Origin: Paracoccus mutanolyticus
Lineage (GTDB): Bacteria > Pseudomonadota > Alphaproteobacteria > Rhodobacterales > Rhodobacteraceae
Assembly: GCF_003285265.1 (NCBI RefSeq)
Contig: NZ_CP030239.1
Span: forward strand, 2,525,501 to 2,589,500
Length of the DNA stretch: 64,000 nt
Reading direction: 5' to 3'
Under the pieces are notes generated by a model. It saw nothing but the letters and a program-made list of their open reading frames with translations. It did no database searches and was not told the DNA's origin. Position 1 is the first letter of the stretch. Each line of letters starts with the position of its first letter. Made by a program: the position numbers and the translations under genes. Positions 20,574-31,411 of this stretch are shown in pieces.

Positions 20574-22610
20574 ATGAACCCCGAACTCATCCACTGGACC
20601 GGGCCGCTGGGCCTGCCGCGTTTCGACCTGATCCGGGACGAGGATTTCGCCCCCGCCTTCGATGAATGCCTGAAACTGGCGGGCGATGCCGTCGAATCCA
20701 TCGCCGCGAACCCCGAACCGCCCAGCTTCGCCAACACCGTCGCCGCCCTTGAAACCGCCGAGGAGCCGCTGAACCGGCTTTGCGCCATCTTCTTCACCCT
20801 GGCCGGCGTCGATTCGAACCCCACGCGCGAGGCGTTGCAGCGCGACATCGCCCCCCGGCTGGCCGCGCATGGGGCGAAAACCAGCATGGACCCGCGCCTG
20901 TTCGACCGGGTCGAGGCGATCCACCAGGACCGCGACGAACTGGGCCCGCAGGACCGTCGCCTGACCGAACTGACGCTGCGCGGGCTGCGCCGCTCGGGCG
21001 CCGGCCTGACGGGCGCGGCGCGCGACCGCATGGCCCAGATCCGCGAGCGGCTGGCGGTGCTGTCCACCGAATTCGCCCAGAACGTGCTGACCGACGAACG
21101 CGACTATGTGCTGGCGGTGGCTGACGACCGGCTGGCGGGCCTGCCCGACTGGCTGCTGCGCGCGATGCGGGCGGCGGCGCGCGAACGCGGCCTGCCGGGG
21201 CAGGTGGTGACGCTGAACCGCTCGCTGATCGTTCCCTTCCTGGAACATGCGCAGGACCGCGCCTTGCGCGAAACCGCCTTCCGGGCCTGGACCGCGCGCG
21301 GTACCGGGCAGGGCGCGGGGGGGGCTGCGACCGACAACCGCCCCCTGGTGGCCGAGATCCTGGCCCTGCGCCACGAACGCGCCACGCTTCTGGGCTACAA
21401 GGACTTCGCCAGCTACAAGCTTGAACCCGAGATGGCCGGCAATGCCGAAAACGTCGACGCGCTGCTGCGTCAGGTCTGGACCCCCGCCAAGGCCCGGGCC
21501 GAGGCCGATGCCGGGCGCTTCGCCGCCATGCTGCACGAGGACGGCGTGAACGGCGCGCTGGAACCCTGGGACTGGCGCTACTATGCCGAACGCCGCCGGC
21601 AGGCCGAACACGACCTGGACGAGGCGCAGATCAAGCCCTACCTGACGCTGGAGGCGATGATCGGCGCGGTCTTCGACACCGCCGCGCGCCTGTTCCGGCT
21701 GGAGTTCCGCGAATTCGACGCGCCCCTGTGGACGCCCGGGGTGCGGGCCTGGGAAATCGCCCGCGACGGGCGCCGGATGGCGGTGTTCCTGGGCGATTAC
21801 CACGCCCGGCCCGGCAAGCGCTCGGGCGCCTGGTGTTCGTCCCTGCAGCAGCAGCACCGCATCGGCGCGGGACAGCGGGCCATCGTGGTCAATGTCTGCA
21901 ACTTCACCCCGCCCGAGGCGCCCGGCGCGCCCAGCTATCTGTCCTGGGACGACGCGCGCACGCTGTTTCACGAATTCGGCCATGCGCTGCACCACATCCT
22001 GTCGGACGTGGACTGGCCCTCGATGTCGGGCACCTCGGTCGCGCGCGACTTCGTCGAACTGCCAAGCCAGCTTTACGAACATTGGCTGGAACAGCCCCAG
22101 GTGCTGGACCGCCACGCCCGCCATGCCGAAACCGGCGCGCCGATGCCCGCCGACCTGCGCGACCGCATCCTGGCCGCGCGGAACGCCGACCAGGGCTTCG
22201 CGACGACCGAATACCTGGAAAGCGCGCTGGTCGACCTGGCCTTCCACACGGGCGAGCCGCCCGCCGACCCGATGGCGCGCCAGGCCGAAGTGCTGGCAAG
22301 CCTCGGCGCCCCGGCGGCGATTCCGATGCGCCACGCCACACCGCATTTCGCGCATGTGTTTTCCGGCGACGGCTACAGCGCCGGCTATTACAGCTACATG
22401 TGGTCCGAGGTGATGGACGCCGACGCCTTCGAAGCCTTCCTGGAACAGGGCGACGCCTTCGACCCGGAAACGGCAGGCAAGCTCGAGCAATGGATTCTGT
22501 CCAAAGGAGATTCTTCGCCGGCCGACGAACTTTGGTTGAAATTCAGGGAACGAAAACCGGGGGTTCACGCTTTGTTGAAAGGACGCGGCCTGGTGGCCGA
22601 CGTTTCCTGA
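20574..22610 (+). CDS. M3-family metallopeptidase (oligopeptidase A / peptidyl-dipeptidase Dcp type)
   Basis: Cytoplasmic zinc peptidase that degrades short peptides. 678 residues, the family length, no signal peptide. The zinc motif HEFGH (residues 466-470) is in TLFHEFGHALHHILSDVDW. Further downstream are the conserved RDFVELPSQLYEHW and GYSAGYYSYMWSEVMDADAF blocks. The start at 20574 has GGAGG 5 nt upstream; an ATG at 20562 is also in frame. Intact. Dcp and PrlC/OpdA cannot be separated safely by eye. Confidence 0.92.
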   Translation: MNPELIHWTGPLGLPRFDLIRDEDFAPAFDECLKLAGDAVESIAANPEPPSFANTVAALETAEEPLNRLCAIFFTLAGVDSNPTREALQRDIAPRLAAHGAKTSMDPRLFDRVEAIHQDRDELGPQDRRLTELTLRGLRRSGAGLTGAARDRMAQIRERLAVLSTEFAQNVLTDERDYVLAVADDRLAGLPDWLLRAMRAAARERGLPGQVVTLNRSLIVPFLEHAQDRALRETAFRAWTARGTGQGAGGAATDNRPLVAEILALRHERATLLGYKDFASYKLEPEMAGNAENVDALLRQVWTPAKARAEADAGRFAAMLHEDGVNGALEPWDWRYYAERRRQAEHDLDEAQIKPYLTLEAMIGAVFDTAARLFRLEFREFDAPLWTPGVRAWEIARDGRRMAVFLGDYHARPGKRSGAWCSSLQQQHRIGAGQRAIVVNVCNFTPPEAPGAPSYLSWDDARTLFHEFGHALHHILSDVDWPSMSGTSVARDFVELPSQLYEHWLEQPQVLDRHARHAETGAPMPADLRDRILAARNADQGFATTEYLESALVDLAFHTGEPPADPMARQAEVLASLGAPAAIPMRHATPHFAHVFSGDGYSAGYYSYMWSEVMDADAFEAFLEQGDAFDPETAGKLEQWILSKGDSSPADELWLKFRERKPGVHALLKGRGLVADVS

Positions 22611-22629
22611 CACAACCGGGAGAACCGAC

Positions 22630-23067
22630 ATGCCTGTGACAAAACCCCTTATCGCCTTTGCCGCCGTGGCCGTGCTGGGCGGGCTTGCCGCCTGCGACCA
22701 GGTCGCCCCCGTCGACCCCGAACCGACACCCGGCCCGATGGCGCAATCCAGCGCGCTGAACGGCACCTACAACCTGCTGCGCTCGGATTGCGGCGATCCG
22801 ACCAGCGACAAGTCGCTGGTGATCGACGGCAACAAGTTCATGTTCCCCGCCTCGACCTGCACCGTCGCCTCGTCCGAACAGCAGGTGAACCAGACCCGCG
22901 TCACGCTGGCCTGCGAAGGCTCGCCCGCCGCCGGCAACCGCGTCGTGGACCTGCAGACCCGTCCCGACGGCACGCTGCGCATGACCGAGGGCACCATCAC
23001 CCTGACCTATTTCCAGTGCATGAAGGCCACGGCCTCGACCGACGCGCTGGTCGGCCAGACCATGTAA
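22630..23067 (+). CDS. Lipoprotein of unknown function (META/HslJ-like size)
   Basis: A 145-residue exported lipoprotein: signal peptide with lipobox GLAACDQ (Cys22), a Pro-rich linker, then one small beta-rich domain (LNGTYNLLRSDCGDPTSDKS to TLTYFQCMKA). Conserved cysteines in RSDCGD, ASTCTVA, LACEG and YFQCMK suggest two disulphides, consistent with the periplasm. No family identified. It lies 19 nt behind the peptidase gene and is closed by a hairpin. Confidence 0.7.
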   Translation: MPVTKPLIAFAAVAVLGGLAACDQVAPVDPEPTPGPMAQSSALNGTYNLLRSDCGDPTSDKSLVIDGNKFMFPASTCTVASSEQQVNQTRVTLACEGSPAAGNRVVDLQTRPDGTLRMTEGTITLTYFQCMKATASTDALVGQTM

Positions 23068-23099
23068 GCGCCACGGGCCGGCTGCCGCGGGCCCCTGCC

Positions 23100-23125
23100 A
23101 AGGCCATCCCCGCGGGGTGGCCTTT
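23100..23125 (+). terminator. Bidirectional hairpin terminator between convergent genes
   Basis: AAGGCCATCCCC (23100-23111) folds back on GGGGTGGCCTT (23114-23124) with one bulged base. It lies between the lipoprotein gene and the convergent SH3-domain gene and can serve both. Confidence 0.65.
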
Positions 23126-23128
23126 ATC

Positions 23129-23719
23129 TCAGTCCCGGATCTCGTCGGGGTCCACCCCCCAGATCGTCGTCTTGGGCACCCAGCCCTTTTCACCGCCGCC
23201 CGACACCCGGCACCAGTCCTTGGTGCATTCGTGCAGCCGCACGATGGCCCCCGCCTCGGCGCGGGCGACCACATTGGCGCGCGCGTCCGGCTTCGCCAGC
23301 AGCTCCAGCATGTCCTTTTGCACCAGCGCGGTCCTGACGCCCGACAGCAGCGCGTAATGCACCCAGCCACCGGCACCGTCCTGGTCCTCGACCCGGCGCC
23401 ACTGGCCGAACTCGGCCACGACCCGCAGGGGCAGGCCGGAATGGCGGAACACCCAGTCGATGCGGTGCGACAGGCTGGGCCCGCGCCGTGCATTGCCCTC
23501 GCTGCCCTTCAGGCTGACATAGCGGGGCAGGGGCAGGTTGGTGACCGGCCCCCGTCCCGGATCGGCGTTGCGGCTGATCTCGGCATCCGCCGAAACGCCG
23601 GGGATCTGCTTGGCGTCCAGCGTCTCGCCCGGATCGACCGATTGCGCCAGCGCCGCCGTGCCCAGGCACGCCCACAAGGCCAGGGGACGCGCCCCCCGCC
23701 AAACCCGTCTCATGCTCAT
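23129..23719 (-). CDS. Exported SH3-domain protein
   Basis: Signal peptide (RRVWRGARPLALWACLGTAALAQ), a short acidic stretch, then two bacterial SH3-like repeats: RYVSLKGSEGNARRGPSLSH with VVAEFGQWRRVEDQDGAGGW, and MLELLAKPDARANVVARAEA with HECTKDWCRVSGGGEKGWV. Such periplasmic SH3 proteins bind peptidoglycan or partner proteins; no enzymatic domain is present. 196 residues. The ATG at 23719 has AGGA 7 nt upstream. Intact. Confidence 0.78.
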   Translation of the reverse strand: MSMRRVWRGARPLALWACLGTAALAQSVDPGETLDAKQIPGVSADAEISRNADPGRGPVTNLPLPRYVSLKGSEGNARRGPSLSHRIDWVFRHSGLPLRVVAEFGQWRRVEDQDGAGGWVHYALLSGVRTALVQKDMLELLAKPDARANVVARAEAGAIVRLHECTKDWCRVSGGGEKGWVPKTTIWGVDPDEIRD

Positions 23720-23836
23720 CTGCCCGTCCTGCATTTCCGGGGTCTTGTGCCTGCCCCGCATCGCGGGCACTTTGCCAAAAGCCGCCCCGCATTGGAAGAG
23801 AGGACGGCGCCGAGACAGCCTTGCCAGGGAGCCGCC

Positions 23837-24835
23837 ATGCCCGCCGATCCGACCCGCCCGCGTCTCAAGGTCACGCTGACCCGCCGCTTGCCCGGCCCGG
23901 TCGAGGCCCGCATGGCCGAGCTGTTCGACCTGATCCCGAACCCCGAGGATCGCAAGATGACGCGCGACGAACTGGCGGCGGCCATGCGCCACAGCGACGT
24001 GCTGGTGCCGACCGTCACTGACCGGATCGACGCGCCCCTGCTGGCCCAGGCGGGCGAGCGGCTGAAGCTGATCGCGAATTACGGCGCGGGCGTCGATCAC
24101 ATCGACGTGCAATCGGCCCGCCAGCGCGGCATCCTGGTGTCGAACACCCCCGGCGTCGTGACCGAGGACACGGCCGACATGACCATGGCCCTGATCCTTG
24201 CCGTGACCCGCCGCATCCCCGAAGGCCTGGCCGGGATGCAGGCCGGGCGCTGGCAGGGCTGGTCGCCGACCGCGCATCTGGGCGGCCGCGTCGGCGGGCG
24301 GCGGCTGGGCATCCTCGGCATGGGCCGCATCGGCCAGGCGGTGGCGCGGCGGGCCAATGTCTTCGGCATGCAGGTCCATTACCACAACCGCCGCCGCCTG
24401 CGCCCCGAAACCGAGGCGGAACTGGGCGCGACCTGGTGGGAAAGCCTGGACCAGATGCTCGCGCGCATGGACATCATCAGCGTGAACGCGCCGCACACGC
24501 CTTCGACCTTCCACCTGCTGAACGCGCGGCGGCTGAAGCTGCTGAAGCCCTCGGCCGTGGTCATCAACACCTCGCGCGGCGAGGTGATCGACGAAAACGC
24601 CCTGACCCGGATGCTGCGCGCGGGCGAGATCGCGGGCGCCGGGCTCGACGTGTTCGAACACGGGCACGAGATCAACCCGCGGCTGCGCGAACTGCCGAAC
24701 GTCGTGCTGCTGCCGCACATGGGCTCGGCCACGGTCGAGGGCCGCAACGAGATGGGCGAAAAGGTCATCATCAACATCAAGACCTTCGCCGACGGGCACC
24801 GGCCGCCGGACCTGGTCGTGCCCGCGATGCTGTGA
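23837..24835 (+). CDS. D-2-hydroxyacid dehydrogenase (glyoxylate/hydroxypyruvate reductase-like)
   Basis: NAD(P)-dependent D-isomer-specific 2-hydroxyacid dehydrogenase, 332 residues. The Rossmann motif is LGILGMGRIGQAVARRA. The catalytic Arg is in VINTSRGEVID, Glu in the GAGLDVFEHGHEIN segment and His in LLPHMGSAT. The closest family by eye is GyaR/GhrB-type glyoxylate reductase. AGGGAG precedes the ATG. Single gene; the dimethylglycine dehydrogenase gene starts 149 nt downstream, and glyoxylate and glycine metabolism may link the two. Confidence 0.87.
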   Translation: MPADPTRPRLKVTLTRRLPGPVEARMAELFDLIPNPEDRKMTRDELAAAMRHSDVLVPTVTDRIDAPLLAQAGERLKLIANYGAGVDHIDVQSARQRGILVSNTPGVVTEDTADMTMALILAVTRRIPEGLAGMQAGRWQGWSPTAHLGGRVGGRRLGILGMGRIGQAVARRANVFGMQVHYHNRRRLRPETEAELGATWWESLDQMLARMDIISVNAPHTPSTFHLLNARRLKLLKPSAVVINTSRGEVIDENALTRMLRAGEIAGAGLDVFEHGHEINPRLRELPNVVLLPHMGSATVEGRNEMGEKVIINIKTFADGHRPPDLVVPAML

Positions 24836-24984
24836 CCCGCAAGGAAGCGTTGCGACCGAACCATCGGCTAAATGCGTCATGTCGTTTTTCGGCAGGAATA
24901 TGTCGCGGAAAACGGGCACGGCGCCCCGGCCTCTGTCAGAACTCGCGACAGTAGCTTACGCGCGAAATCAAGGGAGACGCTGCC

Positions 24985-27491
24985 ATGAAAACCCATGTGA
25001 AGGCCCTGGTGGTCGGAGGCGGCGCGGTCGGGTGCGGCATCGCCCTGCATCTGGCCCGCGCGGGCTGGGACACGATGCTGGTCGAACGCGACGAACTGAC
25101 CTCGGGCTCGACCTGGCACGCGGCGGGCCTTCTGCCCTTGTTCAACATGAGCTATGCGACCAGCCACATCCACGACTATTCGGTCAAGCTTTACGCCGGG
25201 CTCGAGGCGGAGATCGTCAAATCCTACATGGACAGCTTCAACGACACGCTGCGGCAACCTGCGCATGGCGCAGACCCAGGACCGGATGGACGAATTCATG
25301 CTCTATTCCTCGACGGCCGAGACGATCGGCGTCGAGCATGAATTCCTGACCCCCGCCCAGATCAAGGAACGCTGGCCGCTGGTCAACATCGACGGGCTGA
25401 AAGGCGCGCTGTTCCACCCGACCGACGGCTATATCAACCCCGCCGACGTGACCCAGGCCATGGCCAAGGGCGCGCGCATGGCCGGCGCCACCATCGAGCG
25501 CAAGATCCAGGTCAACGGCTACAAGTGGACCGGCGACGAATGGATCGTCACCTGCGACCGCATGGTGGAACGCGGCGGCAACCTCGTCCCCGCCGGCGAG
25601 CCCTTCGAGATCCGGGCCGAACATGTGGTGACCGCGACGGGCAACCACGCGCAGCGCACCGCCCGCCTCTTGGGCATCAAGATCCCCGCCATCCCGGTCG
25701 AGCACCAGTACATCGTGACCGAGCCGGACCCCGCCCTGGCCGCCTGGCGCGCCGCCGGCAACCCCGAACACCCCGTTCTGCGCGACGCCGACGCCAAATG
25801 GTATGTGCGCGAGGAACGCGGCGGCTGGATCCTCGGCCCCTATGAGGACGGCGCCCCCGCCCGCTTCCCCTACGAGGTGCCCGAAGGCTTCCGCGCCGAC
25901 CTCTTCCCGCTCGACCTCGAGCGGATCGAGGAAGAATACATGTCCATGATCCACCGCATTCCCAGCTCGGAAACCGTGGGGCTCAAGGACGATTTCAACG
26001 GCCCGATCTGCTACACCCCCGACGGCAACCCGCTGGTCGGCCCGGCGCCCGGCCTGCGCAACATGTGGCTGGCCGAGGGCTTTTCGTTCGGCATCACCGC
26101 CGCCGGCGGCGTCGGCCACTACCTCGCCCAGATGATGACCGCAGGAGAGGCCGAGATCGACATGGCCAGCCTCGATCCGCGCCGCTACGGGTCCTGGATG
26201 ACCACCGAATACGGGGTGAAAAAGAACGAGGAATGCTATTCCCACGTCTTCATCCTGCACCACCCCGACGAGGAACGCGAATCCGCCCGCCCGCTGCGCA
26301 CCGCCCCCGCCTATGACCGCCAGATCGCGGCCGGCGCGCAGATGGGCCAGGTGAACGGCTGGGAACGCCCGAACTATTACGCGCCGCAGGGCTTCGACGA
26401 CCACGCCGCGCGCAGCTTCCGCCGCGGCGGCTGGTGGCAATACGCCAGGGACGAGGCCCAGGCGATCCGCCAGACCGCCGGGTTGATCGACGCCTCGGCC
26501 TTCACCAAGCACCGCGTGTCCGGCCCCGGCGCGACCGCCTTCCTTGGGCTGGCAATGACCGGCAGACGCTGCCCAAGGTCGGCCGCATCAACTGACCTAT
26601 GCGCTGACCCCCACCGGCACCACCCGCACCGAATACACCATCGTGCGCCTGGATCAGGACGACTATTACCTGATCTCGGCCGGGGCCTGGACCGATTACG
26701 ACGCCGACTACCTGCGCAAGACGGCCGAGGACAAGCAGGCCGACTTCGGCCAGGTCATCATCCAGGACATCACCACGCAATGGGGCGTCTTCGCCCTGGC
26801 CGGCCCGAACAGCCGCAAGATCCTCAATGAGATCGTGCGCGACGCCGACCCCGCGACCGTGCTGGGCAACAAGCGTTTCCCCTGGCTTTCGATGCGCAAC
26901 ATCGAACTCGGCATGTGCCCGGTCCGCGCCATCCGCGTGGCCTATACCGGGGAACTCGGCTGGGAACTGCACCACCCGATCGAATTCGGCCGCTATCTCT
27001 GGGACCAGCTGGTTGCGGCGGGCGAAAAGCACGGGATGAAGCTGGTCGGCGCGCGGGCCCAGAACTGGCTGCGGCAGGAAAAATCCTATCGTGCCTTCGG
27101 GACCGAGCTTGGCCGCGACGCGACGCCGCTGGAAGCCGGGCTCGACCGTTTCGTGGACCTCGACAAGGACTTCAACGGCAAGCAGGCGATGCTGGACACG
27201 GGCATCCGCAGCAAATGCGTGACCCTGCTGATCGACGGCCCGTCCGACGCCGACCCCTGGGGCCGCGAGGCGCTTTACACCGAGGACGGCGCCACGAAAA
27301 TCGGCCGCCTGACCTCGGGCGGCTGGTCGGCGGCCTTCGGCAAGTCCATCGGCATGGGCTACGTCCGCCCCGACCTGACCGGACCCGGCACCAAGCTGAA
27401 GGTCCGCATGCAGCGCGAGCTGTGGGATGCCGTCGTGACCGAGGACAGCCCCTACGACCCCGAAAACAAGGTGATCCGCGTGGACGGGTGA
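24985..27491 (+). CDS. FAD-dependent dimethylglycine/sarcosine dehydrogenase with GcvT-like domain (frameshifted)
   Basis: A fusion of an N-terminal DAO-type FAD domain (VVGGGAVGCGIALHLARAGW, residues 8-27) with a C-terminal aminomethyltransferase (GcvT) domain that passes the one-carbon unit to tetrahydrofolate. The junction carries RRGGWWQYARDEAQAIR and GLIDASAFTKHRVSGPGA; the end has AYTGELGWELHHPIEFGRYLW. About 835 codons, as for DmgDH/SarDH. The frame slips near 25250 (before GNLRMAQTQDRMDEF) and twice between 26555 and 26640. It is expected to demethylate glycine-betaine catabolites; exact substrate not resolvable. A strong terminator follows. Confidence 0.87.
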
Positions 27492-27511
27492 TGCTGTTTG
27501 CAGATGACGAA

Positions 27512-27540
27512 AAGGCCCGCCGTGATGGCGGGCCTTTTTT
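27512..27540 (+). terminator. Rho-independent terminator after the dehydrogenase
   Basis: AAGGCCCGCC (27512-27521) pairs with GGCGGGCCTT (27527-27536) around a GTGAT loop and ends in six T (27535-27540). Confidence 0.9.
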
Positions 27541-27557
27541 ATGGCAGGACCGGCCTG

Positions 27558-28058
27558 CTACAGCAGGAAATCCGCCCCGACCAGGCTGTGGCTGCCGTGC
27601 AGCGCCACCGAGACGCCCGGCCCATGCCACCCGGCAATCCGGCCGCGCGCCATGGCGGGGGCGCCACCAGGCCGGGATAAAATGCTGACAATGCCGCCGA
27701 TTCCATGGTCGCGCGACCGGACGCCTGCGCCTACCACAGGGACACCGAACCAGATAACGAGAAAGCCGGGACTGGTGACGCAATTCATCACCTTTGTGCA
27801 CTTGCCCGCCTCGAACCAGAGGTTCTCGTCCGCCCAGAGATGCAGCTTGCGATAGACCCCCAGTACCCCGTCCGGTCCAATGACGACCGCGCTGTTATAA
27901 AGCCGGTCCCCCTCGCGCTCGGCAATTCCACCCACCAGGAACAGCTTTCTGCGGGCGGCGACATCGGCCGCGAGGCACCAGGCTGGAGGCCGCTGGACCG
28001 TGACCAGGACCCCCGGCAGGCCACGGCCACCCTGATGACGGCGGAACCTGTTCGACAA
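27558..28058 (-). pseudogene. Remnant of a nitrilase/carbon-nitrogen hydrolase gene
   Basis: The middle of this frame (about 27840-27985) is unmistakably nitrilase superfamily: KLFLVGGIAEREGDRLYNSA, then VIGPDGVLGVYRKLHLWADE with the catalytic Lys in the YRKLHLW block. The N-terminal Glu block is absent, and after NLWFEAG the homology stops: no catalytic Cys block (CYD.WFPE) is found in any of the three minus frames downstream. Only about 45 residues of real similarity survive. This is a truncated relic rather than a sequencing slip, since no frame continues the protein. Flanking text has no recognisable homology. Confidence 0.6.
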
Positions 28059-28138
28059 CGGCCGCTAGCACCGACGCGGCCCTGCTGCTCGGCGCGCGCG
28101 AACTCCTTTGCCGATGCCCGGTTCGTAACGGGCTACCA

Positions 28139-28356
28139 GTGCACGCCGACCAAGGCCCGGAGGCGCGGCATAGGCAGCTGATCCACATCCTGCCGCACCT
28201 TCTGTTTCCCGACACGTTCGAGCGGATCAGTTCCGAGGGCGACAAACGCCTGATCCTCGCCGGCTTCGGAGACACGACGGAGAAGGAGATCAAGAAGTGG
28301 AGCACTGTCGAGATCGACCGTGCCTGCTCGACCCGCCGTGCCATTTCCAAGGCACA
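28139..28356 (+). pseudogene. Fragment resembling a McrB-like restriction ATPase gene
   Basis: The frame reads RQLIHILPHLLFPDTFERIS, SEGDKRLILAGFGDTTEKEI, KKWSTVEIDRA, then changes to low-complexity text. It resembles the segment '..LLHLLFPD.FE.I.S..HK..I...F' that precedes the AAA+ domain in McrB-type (5-methylcytosine-specific) restriction proteins. About 55 residues remain; the AAA+ motor and DNA-binding parts are missing. It is probably a leftover of a defence gene or island. The assignment rests on pattern memory and is moderate. Confidence 0.45.
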
Positions 28357-28362
28357 CCACCA

Positions 28363-28400
28363 GTGCACGACCCGTGTACGCCCAGTGTACGCCAGTCACA
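28363..28400 (+). repeat. Helically phased GTGTACGCC repeats, locus A
   Basis: Direct repeats start at 28363 (GTGCACGAC), 28374 (GTGTACGCC), 28385 (GTGTACGCC) and 28395 (GTCACA), spaced 11, 11 and 10 bp, about one DNA turn. The same pattern with the same spacing occurs before the superoxide dismutase gene (59897-59923). The DNA around locus A is not coding for anything recognisable up to 28470. Confidence 0.55.
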
Positions 28401-28470
28401 CCCGCTTTTCGTGCCGATTCAGTGACTTGCCGGCCCCGTTGCATCCCCCCGGCGCACGCAGCTGCCGCGC

Positions 28471-28959
28471 CTAGCGCAACGCCCCCAGCCGCCGCTCCAG
28501 ATCGTCCTTCAGCGCCACCCGCTCCTCGGGCGACAGAAAGGCGCCCAGTTCGACCTCGCGCCGGCCGTCGGTCAGGACCAGATAGTCCTCGACCGGGCCG
28601 TTCGGGCGCAGCGCCACCCGCACCCAATAGGGGTTCGTGCGCCACAGCCGGTCCGCCCGGCCCAGGTCGCTGCGGCGCAGGTCCAGGCTGTCGCGCGACA
28701 GGGTCATCACCTCGCGGGGGCCGCCATAGCTGTGCCGGATCGCCAGCCACAGCCCCCACACCGCCAGCGCCGCAAAGGGCAGCAGGCCCCACAGCACCAC
28801 GGTCCCCAGCAGGGCGACCAGCGGCAGGGCCAGCCCTGCGGCCGTCAGCCCGATGACCCAGGCAAAGCCCCGCGCGGGCAGCGACCGATGCGGCCAGACC
28901 TCAAGACGGAAAACGGCCCCGGATTGCTCCGGGGCCGCGTCATGCCATTGATAAGGCAT
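28471..28959 (-). CDS. DUF2244 membrane protein next to cytochrome oxidase
   Basis: A 162-residue protein with two adjacent transmembrane segments (about residues 33-52 and 54-74) and a C-terminal cytoplasmic domain (REVMTLSRDSLDLRRSD, LVLTDGRREVELGAFLSPEE). It fits DUF2244, commonly found beside cytochrome c oxidase genes in alphaproteobacteria. It starts 3 nt after the ctaD stop, so it is co-transcribed; an assembly or accessory role for the oxidase is inferred from context only. Intact. Confidence 0.8.
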   Translation of the reverse strand: MPYQWHDAAPEQSGAVFRLEVWPHRSLPARGFAWVIGLTAAGLALPLVALLGTVVLWGLLPFAALAVWGLWLAIRHSYGGPREVMTLSRDSLDLRRSDLGRADRLWRTNPYWVRVALRPNGPVEDYLVLTDGRREVELGAFLSPEERVALKDDLERRLGALR

Positions 28960-28962
28960 CGC

Positions 28963-30689
<1,727 letters not shown>

Positions 30690-30824
30690 TCAAGTTCTAG
30701 AACACAATGCCGCGACCGGCAATCATCCGAAGGCAGGCTCGGCCTCGCCTGCGGCGGCCCGGGCCTTCTGCCACGGCGGCTGTTGCCCGCATGCGACAGC
30801 CGGGCGCGGGCGGGCCGCCGGGGC

Positions 30825-30845
30825 GGGGGCGCGGGATGCGCCCCC
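30825..30845 (-). terminator. Hairpin just after cycA
   Basis: GGGGGCGC (30825-30832) and GCGCCCCC (30838-30845) form a perfect 8-bp stem starting 4 nt beyond the cycA stop. No T-run; a likely 3' stabiliser or weak terminator separating cycA from ctaD. The remaining 180 nt to ctaD (30646-30824) should carry the ctaD promoter. Confidence 0.55.
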
Positions 30846-30849
30846 CGGA

Positions 30850-31320
30850 TCAGTTCGCGGCCGGCGCCTCGGCCGGTGCGGCGGCAGGTTCGGCCGCGGC
30901 CCCGCCGGCATCGGGCGAGTGTTGGGCCAGGAAGGCCACGACATCGGCCTGACCCTTGGCCATCTTGAAGGTCATCTTGGTTTTCAGGGACTTGTCGCCG
31001 ACCTTTGCCTCGACATACTTGTTCGGGTCGGCGATGTACTGGGCTAGGTCGTCCTCGGTCCAGATCTCGCCCGCCTCGCCCAGCTTGATCAGCGCGTCGG
31101 AATACTTGAAGCCTTCATAGGTGCCTGCCTTGCGGCCGACGACGCCGTAAAGGTTCGGGCCGGTCTTGCCGCCCTTGACCACGTCGGTTCCGTCCGGGGC
31201 CTGGATCATGTGGCAGGCCTTGCACTTGCGGAACTCTTTCTCGCCGTTGGCGGCGTCCTGCGCCATGGCCGGCAGCGCAAGCGTCGTCGCGGTCAATGCG
31301 GCGATGATGTTGATTTTCAT
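30850..31320 (-). CDS. cycA: Cytochrome c550 (soluble class I cytochrome c)
   Basis: Periplasmic electron carrier between the bc1 complex and the oxidase. The signal peptide ends ALPAMAQ. The heme site CKACH is in EKEFRKCKACHMIQAPDG, and the Met ligand is in KTKMTFKM. The region GGKTGPNLYGVVGRKAGTYE is the same as P. denitrificans c550 with few changes. 156 residues, with an unusual Ala/Pro-rich C-terminal tail of about 20 residues (AAAEPAAAPAEAPAAN). It is upstream of ctaD on the same strand, as in P. denitrificans. Intact. Confidence 0.95.
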   Translation of the reverse strand: MKINIIAALTATTLALPAMAQDAANGEKEFRKCKACHMIQAPDGTDVVKGGKTGPNLYGVVGRKAGTYEGFKYSDALIKLGEAGEIWTEDDLAQYIADPNKYVEAKVGDKSLKTKMTFKMAKGQADVVAFLAQHSPDAGGAAAEPAAAPAEAPAAN

Positions 31321-31411
31321 GACTTGTCCTCTGGGTCGTTTCCTGTCGCGGATGGGACCTCTCCCCTCCCTGAAGACATGGGCTAGCATGGGGCAGGCGG
31401 CGCGCCTACCG

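Noticed and set aside
20460..22766. Long minus-strand open frame opposite the M3 peptidase
   Set aside because: Antisense shadow; the plus strand has an intact 678-residue peptidase with the HEFGH site.
27705..28181. Plus-strand frame opposite the nitrilase relic
   Set aside because: No homology, and the opposite strand carries recognisable nitrilase blocks.
28139..28474. Intact 111-residue gene from ATG 28139
   Set aside because: Only the first 70 residues look like protein (McrB-like); the tail is low-complexity and crosses the phased repeats. Treated as a fragment.
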